In this document: one piece after another, positions 1-5,377 of the stretch
How positions within the stretch are numbered: position 1 is the stretch's first letter
Layout: every line of letters begins with the position of its first letter
Source of the DNA: G020354785 sp965602045
Lineage (GTDB): Bacteria; Bacteroidota; Bacteroidia; Bacteroidales; UBA10428
Direction of reading: 5' to 3'
DNA: 5,377 nucleotides
Assembly (NCBI GenBank): GCA_965602045.1
Contig: CBFCXR010000185.1
Location: forward strand, 1 to 5,377
The notes under the pieces: generated by a model
Told to the model about the DNA's origin: nothing
Database searches by the model: none
The model's input: the letters and a program-made list of their open reading frames with translations, nothing else
Position numbers and translations under genes: made by a program

Positions 1-64
1 TAAATTTCATTACTAAAACATTAAATTTATAATTTGCTTATATACTAATGATGGAACGTGGATT

Positions 65-1150
65 TTGAAAAAGGTTGCGATTATAGGATCAGCAGGAATA
101 CCAGGACGCTATGGTGGATTTGAAACATTGGCTCAGAATCTTGTTCAGAAGCTAAACTCACAATTTATCTTTGTTGTTTATTGTTCAAAGAAATTATATA
201 ATAAACAAGAGAGATTAAAAAGTCACAAATATGCCGAATTGATATATCTTCCTTTAAATTCAAATGGCGTCCAGAGTATATTATATGATATTATATCTGT
301 CATTCATGCCATTAGAAAAGTTGATGTCCTTTTAATTCTTGGAGTATCAGGTTGCTTAATACTTCCTTTTATAAAATTATTTTCCCGTAAAAAAATTATA
401 ACTCATATCGACGGGCTTGAATGGAAGAGAAGTAAATGGAATCTGCCGGTAAAATTGTTTCTTAAATTATCTGAGATTATTGCAATCAAATATTCCAATA
501 AAATTATCGCTGACAATGATGCTATAAAAGATTACATTAAAAACAAATACAATTTAGTAGCTGACTTAATTGAATATGGCGGTGATCAATTATCATTGCT
601 CCCGGATAAAACTAATAATAATAATAACCGGATACATGACATTAAAAATCCTTATGCTTTAACCATAGCCAGGATTGAACCTGAAAATATGATACATATT
701 ATTTTAAATACATTTTTAAATATTACTTCAAAGAATATCGTAATCATTGGCAACTGGAAAAACAGCAGGTACAGCAGAAAACTATATAAAAGATATAGTC
801 ATTACTCAAATATTTTTTTATATCATGCAATATACGACCAGAATTTACTCAATTTATTACGTTCAAATTGTGAGGTTTATATTCATGGACATAGTGCCGG
901 AGGAACGAATCCGGCACTGGTTGAAACAATGTATGCCGGGAAACCGGTAATAGCTTATGATGTTGTATATAACAGAAAAACAACATCTGGCAGAGCCTTA
1001 TATTTCAAAAATTCAAATGATTTGGCTAATATTATTAAGAACAAGAACAAACAGATATTTTATCGAATTCAAAAACATATGAAAGAACTGGCTGAGGTTA
1101 AATATAAGTGGGAAATTATATCAGCGAAATATGCTGAATTGTTTTCATAA
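65..1150 (+). CDS. DUF1972/GT4-family glycosyltransferase (rhamnosyltransferase-like)
   Basis: This is a complete 361-residue cytoplasmic glycosyltransferase that probably transfers a sugar from a nucleotide-sugar donor onto a lipid-linked surface-polysaccharide intermediate. The N-terminal Rossmann half opens with MKKVAIIGSAGIPGRYGGFET (residues 1-21), the hallmark of the DUF1972 family, whose members include rhamnosyltransferases such as pneumococcal Cps2T. A second family block, HIDGLEWKRSKWN, lies at 114-126. The C-terminal GT-B half has LTIARIEPENM (199-209) and the donor-site block HGHSAGGTNPALVET (274-288), with Glu287 in the GT4 acidic position. The length is normal for the family. 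The start is TTG at 65: the frame is open from about 17 but contains no ATG, and TTG places the usual MKK-hydrophobic N-terminus. A five-Asn tract (184-188) sits in the inter-domain linker. Donor and acceptor cannot be read from sequence. Family assignment is strong; the rhamnosyl specificity is only an analogy. Confidence 0.93.
   Translation: MKKVAIIGSAGIPGRYGGFETLAQNLVQKLNSQFIFVVYCSKKLYNKQERLKSHKYAELIYLPLNSNGVQSILYDIISVIHAIRKVDVLLILGVSGCLILPFIKLFSRKKIITHIDGLEWKRSKWNLPVKLFLKLSEIIAIKYSNKIIADNDAIKDYIKNKYNLVADLIEYGGDQLSLLPDKTNNNNNRIHDIKNPYALTIARIEPENMIHIILNTFLNITSKNIVIIGNWKNSRYSRKLYKRYSHYSNIFLYHAIYDQNLLNLLRSNCEVYIHGHSAGGTNPALVETMYAGKPVIAYDVVYNRKTTSGRALYFKNSNDLANIIKNKNKQIFYRIQKHMKELAEVKYKWEIISAKYAELFS
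613..627 (+). repeat. (TAA)5 trinucleotide tract inside the glycosyltransferase
   Basis: Five tandem TAA units are read in frame as part of an Asn run (residues 184-188) between the two Rossmann domains. The tract is short and divisible by three, so a change in unit number would alter linker length without shifting the frame. It is probably a by-product of AT-rich composition. Confidence 0.6.
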
Positions 1151-1301
1151 ATTATTGAAACTTATTTTAGGATTAATCAATTTTTATCACAAAGTAAATC
1201 CTGGTGAGTTAATAAAACTCTTATTAGTAACCGGTGTAAACTACATATTTTTGCTCATATTAAATTTAATTTATAAAAAGACTTATTTTAGCGAAGCATG
1301 A
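1131..1301 (+). CDS. possible 56-residue single-pass membrane protein overlapping the glycosyltransferase end
   Basis: An ATG at 1131 opens a 56-codon frame ending in TGA at 1299-1301. It overlaps the last 20 bases of the glycosyltransferase in a different frame and fills most of the gap before the protease gene. The predicted peptide starts MLNCFHKLLKLILGLINFYH, continues through a charged segment (KVNPGE) and then a hydrophobic stretch of about 18 residues (about 30-47) ending in YKK, as a single membrane helix would. The ELIKLLLVTGVN portion faintly resembles the first helix of GtrA-like flippases, but this is too short to claim. No clear ribosome binding site is present, though translational coupling by the overlap is possible. 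AT-rich DNA readily produces Leu/Ile/Phe-rich frames by chance, so this could be a real small gene, a remnant, or nothing. Confidence 0.25.
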   Translation: MLNCFHKLLKLILGLINFYHKVNPGELIKLLLVTGVNYIFLLILNLIYKKTYFSEA

Positions 1302-1321
1302 CAGACTAATAAATTGTAATA

Positions 1322-1329
1322 TATTTTTG
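1322..1329 (+). promoter_or_regulatory. candidate Bacteroidota -7 box upstream of the protease gene
   Basis: TATTTTTG matches the Bacteroidota -7 consensus TAnnTTTG exactly and lies 15 bases before the ATG at 1345. No TTG/TTTG -33 element is found at the usual spacing of about 19-21 bases upstream. If used, it would leave a leader of only about 10 bases. The surroundings are T-rich, so a chance match is quite possible. Confidence 0.22.
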
Positions 1330-1344
1330 ATTATAAAGGGACTG

Positions 1345-3507
1345 ATGGACAGATTAAGATTTACTTTATTCTTGTTATTGCTATGTGCTTTTGCTCTAAG
1401 AGCTCAAATTCAGTATCAGGGTAAGCCGGTTAAATTAAACTACCCGGGAATGAAAGTTATTCCTGTAATTGAATTACAGACTATTGAAGTTAAGGAAGCG
1501 TTATTTGCAGTGGGGGATAAAGAGTCAAGGTTAAAACCTGATAAGTTTGCGCATATTAGAAAAGTAAATTATGATTATAAAGATTATGGAGTATGGGATA
1601 CGCTTGATAATGGCATGAGATTTTGGCGATTAGGGATTTATTCAAAAGGAGCGTATTCATTAAACATTATTTTTAAGGAATATAATGTGGCCGGCGGGAT
1701 TAAAGTTTTTATTTATGATCAGCTTCAAAAAAATATCCTGGGTGCCCTGACATCAAAAAATAACAAAGCAAGCGGTATTCTTGCTACTTCACCCATATAC
1801 GGAGATTTTATTTACGTTGAGATGCAGGTTCCGGAATTTGTCATAGATCCCGGAAAACTAAAAATAGGACAGGTGGGTATAGGATATGATGATCACTCTG
1901 GGAAATCCAGGCTTAAGGATAAATGGTACGGAACATCAGGATCATGTAATGTAGATATTAATTGTATTGAAAATCCGGAGATTCAGAAGATTAAAAATTC
2001 CGTATGCCGTATTGTTTATTCAGGAAAAGAAAGATGTACCGGTACGCTGATTAACAATGTAAACAATAGTGGCCGGCCATTTGTATTAACTGCTCAACAT
2101 TGCCTTAGTACCGATTATCTGGCCGAAACAGCAATTTTTTACTTTGAATATGAAAGCCCCTATTGTGGAGGGCCTGATGGGAAAATTCTGAAATCAGTTT
2201 CAGGTAGTAACCTTATTGCGACCACTGATAATAAACTTGATTTTTCCCTTGTTGAATTAAGTGTTAATCCCCCTTTCAGCTACAGACCGTTTTATGCTGG
2301 CTGGAAGAATTTGAATACACCTCCTGCAAATTCATACTCTATTCATCATCCTCAGGGTGATGTAAAAAAAATCTCATTTGATGATGATGAAGCAACAACA
2401 GGTAATTTCGGGGAAGGTTATAACGATAATACACATTGGTTAATAAGTGATTGGGAAACAGGAACTACCGAGAGGGGCTCTTCAGGCGGACCATTATTTG
2501 ATCAGAACGGGAGACTAATTGGTACATTATCCGGCGGAGATGCCGATTGTGAATTATCAATAAATGATTATTATCAAAAATTTTATAATTCATGGGATGA
2601 TTATGAGGAAAAAACGCAACAGTTAAAATATTGGATTGATCCCCAAAATACAGGAGTTCATTTCATTGATGGATTTGATCCTTTTGAATCAATCTGGTTA
2701 ACAGGTGATACAATTTCAAATATTGAAGAAGGTGATAACCTGGTACTGCTTGAAGGAAATCTTGACTGGGGATATCTGTCAGGGCATAATTCCGATTCGA
2801 TTCAGCTTTTTGCAGAAAAATTTAATATCTCAGGAAAAAAAAATGTATTTGGAGTTATTTTAAATGTTGCGTCGCTTAATTATTCAAGTAATTCATTTAA
2901 GATTACTGTTATAATCTGGAATGGAGACACGCAACCTGAGCAGGCAATCACACAGCATGAAGTGAACCTGGTTGATTTGTTGCCAAATGAATTGAATTTT
3001 ATTGAATTTGACTCCATAGTAACTGTAAACAATGCCTTTTATATGGGTTATCAATTAGAGTATAATAATCCGTTGGATACTTTTTCCGTATTTATGAGTG
3101 AAAACAGCAACGGAATAAATACTGCTATGGTATATTATGATGGACAGTGGATGCCTGTCAGTGAATTTACTATAGGTAATATTTCATCATCATTTGATAT
3201 CCGTCCGCTAATATTTGATTCTATTAGCAATTATTACAGGTATGATACCACTCTGTTAACAGGTGAGATAAAAATTACACCTGTTGTGGCAAGAAATGTT
3301 GTACAAGTTGAATTATACGAGTGGCCCAAACAGGAAGTATTAATCAATATTTTTTCATTAAACGGACAATTGATGGATGCTCAATTGTTTAACTATCCTG
3401 ATAGATTAATTGAATTTGATATAGGGGAATTAAGAAACGGGATATATATAATGCAGGTTCTTTACAAATATTTTGTGGTTTCTGAAAAGTTGCCAATATT
3501 AAGATAA
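1345..3507 (+). CDS. secreted lysyl-endopeptidase-like serine protease with T9SS-type C-terminal tail
   Basis: This 720-residue preproenzyme is predicted to cut proteins after lysine outside the cell. Residues 1-20 are a signal peptide (MDRLRF, Leu-rich core, ALRA, then Gln). Residues 21-195 form a propeptide of about the size seen in Achromobacter lysyl endopeptidase (API). The catalytic domain starts near GTSGSCN (196-202), matching mature API GVSGSCN, and ends near HFIDGFD (about 445). The triad is His252 (TAQHC), Asp299 (LDFSL) and Ser380 (GSSGGP). Cys201, 207, 231, 253, 274 and 402 match the six API disulfide cysteines; Cys221 is extra. Asp408 (NDYYQKF) aligns with API Asp225, the lysine-binding residue. 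Residues 446-640 look beta-rich. The last 80 resemble a type A T9SS sorting domain (INIFSLNGQLM, LRNGIYIMQV), but the opening YPNP-like motif is degenerate. An in-frame TTG at 1327 would add six residues; ATG 1345 is preferred because it gives a normal signal peptide and follows AAAGGGA, though that spacing is tight. Protease assignment is firm; Lys specificity and T9SS export are inferred. Confidence 0.93.
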   Translation: MDRLRFTLFLLLLCAFALRAQIQYQGKPVKLNYPGMKVIPVIELQTIEVKEALFAVGDKESRLKPDKFAHIRKVNYDYKDYGVWDTLDNGMRFWRLGIYSKGAYSLNIIFKEYNVAGGIKVFIYDQLQKNILGALTSKNNKASGILATSPIYGDFIYVEMQVPEFVIDPGKLKIGQVGIGYDDHSGKSRLKDKWYGTSGSCNVDINCIENPEIQKIKNSVCRIVYSGKERCTGTLINNVNNSGRPFVLTAQHCLSTDYLAETAIFYFEYESPYCGGPDGKILKSVSGSNLIATTDNKLDFSLVELSVNPPFSYRPFYAGWKNLNTPPANSYSIHHPQGDVKKISFDDDEATTGNFGEGYNDNTHWLISDWETGTTERGSSGGPLFDQNGRLIGTLSGGDADCELSINDYYQKFYNSWDDYEEKTQQLKYWIDPQNTGVHFIDGFDPFESIWLTGDTISNIEEGDNLVLLEGNLDWGYLSGHNSDSIQLFAEKFNISGKKNVFGVILNVASLNYSSNSFKITVIIWNGDTQPEQAITQHEVNLVDLLPNELNFIEFDSIVTVNNAFYMGYQLEYNNPLDTFSVFMSENSNGINTAMVYYDGQWMPVSEFTIGNISSSFDIRPLIFDSISNYYRYDTTLLTGEIKITPVVARNVVQVELYEWPKQEVLINIFSLNGQLMDAQLFNYPDRLIEFDIGELRNGIYIMQVLYKYFVVSEKLPILR

Positions 3508-3582
3508 TATGAACTTTAATACGAATTAATTATTATGTCATTATGAAATGTAGTAAATTAGTTTTAAGAAAAAAGTGTTGCT

Positions 3583-5377
3583 ATGAGCTTATTTAATCAA
3601 ATCAAGAGTATTAAAATTCTAATTGCTTTAGGCATTTTTGTTAACCAGGCTGTGATTCAAAATATTTATTCGCAAGATATCACAAGGTATCTGGAAATCA
3701 GAGGTCATACCGAATTAAGAATGAAACCTGTTTCAAAGGCGACGATTGAGCTTTATGACGGTAATACAAAGGTTAAAACGTTACAAACCGGAGCTGGTGG
3801 TAGTTTTTCATTTAAACTTGAGATGAACAAAGAATATATAGTTGCAGTTTCCAAAAAAGGGTACGTGCATAAAAAAATAAAATTTAATACAAAAATTCCC
3901 GATGAAGAACTTGGTATTTGGGTAAGAGAATTTGCAATCGGACTTGTTGAATATTGTGAAGGAGTTGATTATTCGATTTTGGATGAACCTGTTGATGTAA
4001 TAAAATACAGTGTTAGAAAAAAAGATTTCGAATCTGACAAAACTTTTGTTTATAAGATGAAAACCAGGTTAGAAAATCTGATGATTAATATTGATCAATG
4101 TCATATCGACAAGTATAACGATCTTTTAGATAAAGCTGATAAGCTATTTAAAGAGAAGTCATATGAGGAGGCAAGGAAAGAATATAAGGCGGCTAACGAA
4201 ATTTTTCCGGAAGAAAAATACCCGGCAAACCAGATAAGTAAGATTAATTCCAATATTGGAAAGGAAAAGAATATCGATGATTTGTATAATAATACTATTA
4301 CTGAGGCAGACGCTTTATATACTCAAAAAAGATACGATGAAGCCTTGCTCAAATATAAGGGAGCATTAACTCTCAAACCTCAGGAAACATACTCAAAACA
4401 AAAAATAAATGAGATAGAATTGTTGGCTACCCAACTTAATGCGGAAAAACAAGCCAAAAGTGATGCTGATACTAAATATAATAGTCTGATTGTTAAAGGA
4501 AATTCTGCTTTTGCCGCACAAAATTATACACTGGCCAAACAAATGTATTCACAGGCTTCGGAAATAAAACCTGGTAATATCTATTCTTCATCCAAAATAA
4601 GAGAGATAGATGCGTTAATAGCAAAGAAAGCCGAAACTGAAAGTAAAGAACAAGAGGTTAAAAAAGAATTTGATATTAACGTAGCACAGGCTGACAATCT
4701 GTTAAAAGCAAATAACCTGGTGCAGGCAATGGACGTTTATAAGAAAGCGTTGCTCCTTAGACCTCATGAGTCATATCCCAGGGAAAAAATTGCAGAAATT
4801 GAGCAAAAGATTAAAGATGAGCAGGAAGCCGGTGAAAAAGCTAAAAGTAGTGCAACTGACAAGGAATACCGCGCAGCATTAGCTCAGGCAGATAATTACT
4901 TTAAATTAAAGGAATATGATGCTGCAAAGTCATGGTATAGTAATGCTATTTCAGTTAAGCCCTCTGAAACATATCCAAAACAGCAGATAGACAGGATAAA
5001 TAATTTAGTTGTTGCAGAACAGGCAAGAAATAAACAGGCTATTGAAGAGGGTTATAAAAAAGCAATCTCCGCAGGTGAGAGCTATATAACTGCACAGCAA
5101 TATAACCAGGCTATTCAGGAGTTTCAAAGGGCACTTACATTTAAGCCCGGTGATGCCTATTCTAATAACAAAATATCTGAAATTGACAGGTTAATTGAAA
5201 ACAAGTCACAAAGGATTGCTGCTGAAAGTGCAAAAAATGAACAATACCTGACCGCTGTTAAAAAAGCTGATGGTTTGTTTCAGATGAAAGATTATGATGC
5301 TGCAAAGACAGAGTATAATAAAGCTATTTCAGTTAAGCCCTCTGAAACATATCCAAAACAGCAGATAGACAGGATAA
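3583..5377 (+). CDS. exported TPR-like repeat protein with carboxypeptidase-regulatory-like N-terminal domain (3' end missing)
   Basis: 598 codons are present and the frame is still open at the window edge, so the protein is longer. ATG 3583 is the only ATG after an in-frame TAA at 3565. Residues 1-30 look like a signal peptide (KILIALGIFVNQAV core, cleavage after IYS before QD). Residues about 35-103 read as a carboxypeptidase-regulatory/Cna-B-like beta-sandwich (PVSKATIELYDG, GGSFSFKLE, EYIVAVSKKGYVHKK). A linker (116-165) with VDYSILDEPVDVIKY resembles one I recall from other Bacteroidota surface proteins. From Tyr178 onward come seven helical units of about 64 residues, with starts at 178, 235, 299, 363, 429, 491 and 555. 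Each has a TPR-like pair (ADxLFxxKxYDAAKxxYxxAIxVKP), then (E)TYPKQQIDRI and a charged, Lys/Glu/Ala/Gln-rich helix. The gene follows the protease by 75 bases and may share its transcript. A periplasmic or surface scaffold role is plausible; no enzymatic motif is visible and the function is unknown. Confidence 0.9.
   Translation, partial: MSLFNQIKSIKILIALGIFVNQAVIQNIYSQDITRYLEIRGHTELRMKPVSKATIELYDGNTKVKTLQTGAGGSFSFKLEMNKEYIVAVSKKGYVHKKIKFNTKIPDEELGIWVREFAIGLVEYCEGVDYSILDEPVDVIKYSVRKKDFESDKTFVYKMKTRLENLMINIDQCHIDKYNDLLDKADKLFKEKSYEEARKEYKAANEIFPEEKYPANQISKINSNIGKEKNIDDLYNNTITEADALYTQKRYDEALLKYKGALTLKPQETYSKQKINEIELLATQLNAEKQAKSDADTKYNSLIVKGNSAFAAQNYTLAKQMYSQASEIKPGNIYSSSKIREIDALIAKKAETESKEQEVKKEFDINVAQADNLLKANNLVQAMDVYKKALLLRPHESYPREKIAEIEQKIKDEQEAGEKAKSSATDKEYRAALAQADNYFKLKEYDAAKSWYSNAISVKPSETYPKQQIDRINNLVVAEQARNKQAIEEGYKKAISAGESYITAQQYNQAIQEFQRALTFKPGDAYSNNKISEIDRLIENKSQRIAAESAKNEQYLTAVKKADGLFQMKDYDAAKTEYNKAISVKPSETYPKQQIDRI
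4945..4999 (+). repeat. direct DNA repeat copy 1 (unit 5 of the TPR-like array)
   Basis: These 55 bases are identical to 5323-5377. They encode AISVKPSETYPKQQIDRI plus the first base of the next codon. A further 15-base identity just upstream (TATGATGCTGCAAAG at 4915-4929, matched at 5293-5307) shows the homology reaches through most of the helix pair. The offset is 378 bases, exactly two repeat units. Confidence 0.95.
5323..5377 (+). repeat. direct DNA repeat copy 2 (unit 7 of the TPR-like array)
   Basis: This is the second copy of the 55-base identical stretch. It runs to the last base of the window, so the true length of identity is unknown and may be greater. Unit 6, which lies between the copies, does not share it, so the duplication skips one unit. 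Confidence 0.95.

Larger units (their letters stand above)
4114..5377 (+). repeat. array of seven TPR-like coding repeats, last one cut by the window edge
   Basis: In-frame units begin at 4114, 4285, 4477, 4669, 4867, 5053 and 5245, each opening with a Tyr or Phe codon. Spacings are 171, 192, 192, 198, 186 and 192 bases. The first unit is shorter because its charged linker helix is reduced. The units are conserved mainly at protein level: aromatic start, AD/GN dipeptide, Y-x-x-A-x-x-x-Y, A-x-x-x-K/R-P, Y, then K-I-x-E/R-I. Most have diverged at DNA level, which argues for an old array with only the 5th and 7th recently homogenised. Confidence 0.88.

Noticed and set aside
28..36. TATAAT followed by TTTG upstream of the glycosyltransferase as a promoter
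   Set aside because: It does not match TAnnTTTG in register, the window holds too little upstream sequence to show a -33 or -35 element, and such strings are common in AT-rich DNA.
747..950. 67-codon open frame on the + strand inside the glycosyltransferase
   Set aside because: It lies wholly within a well-supported gene in another frame, overlaps its donor-site block and has no recognisable domain or signal; it is a shadow frame.
1169..1202. Inverted repeat AGGATT/AATCCT after the glycosyltransferase as a terminator
   Set aside because: The stem is only six base pairs with a 22-base loop, is AT-rich and has no following T-run; it also lies inside the small hydrophobic frame.
1345..1410. 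Possible lipoprotein signal (Cys14 after a Leu run) in the protease
   Set aside because: The residue before the Cys is Leu, not Gly/Ala/Ser as a lipobox needs, and a normal signal peptidase I site (ALRA then Gln) follows.
3508..3582. Terminator or promoter between the protease and the repeat protein
   Set aside because: No GC-rich hairpin with a T-run is visible, and the best promoter-like string (TAGTTTTA at 3559) misses the final G and lacks a -33 element.
65..5377. A single functional system linking glycosyltransferase, protease and repeat protein
   Set aside because: The glycosyltransferase is a cytoplasmic polysaccharide enzyme, separated by 194 bases from the exported pair. Only shared strand supports a link, which is not enough.

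Overview
The window looks like Bacteroidota chromosome. The DNA is visibly AT-rich, Shine-Dalgarno signals are poor, and one gene ends in what looks like a type IX secretion (T9SS, Por secretion) sorting tail. Three substantial genes lie on the + strand. A fourth, very small overlapping frame is possible. I see no RNA gene, CRISPR array, insertion sequence or convincing terminator, and no credible gene on the - strand.

Positions 65-1150 encode a complete cytoplasmic glycosyltransferase of the DUF1972/GT4 rhamnosyltransferase-like type. Such enzymes build capsule, exopolysaccharide or O-antigen repeat units, so the left edge may be the end of a surface-polysaccharide cluster. A 56-codon hydrophobic frame (1131-1301) overlaps its 3' end. 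It could be a small membrane protein, a gene remnant or chance.

Positions 1345-3507 encode a secreted serine endopeptidase closely patterned on Achromobacter lysyl endopeptidase (API). It has a signal peptide, a propeptide, a trypsin-fold domain with His/Asp/Ser triad, all six API disulfide cysteines and the S1-pocket Asp, then a beta-rich region and a T9SS type A-like tail. By alignment from memory, the Trp/His pair near the API active site is replaced by Phe/Ser.

Positions 3583-5377 hold the first 598 codons of an exported repeat protein that runs off the right edge. It has a signal peptide, a carboxypeptidase-regulatory-like beta-sandwich, a conserved linker, then at least seven TPR-like helical units of about 64 residues. 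Units 5 and 7 share a 55-base identical stretch, suggesting recent internal duplication or gene conversion.

The protease and the repeat protein are 75 bases apart and both are exported, so they may be co-transcribed. No sequence evidence ties either to the glycosyltransferase. I see no clear case for a wholly new system. The least explained items are the repeat protein and the small overlapping frame.
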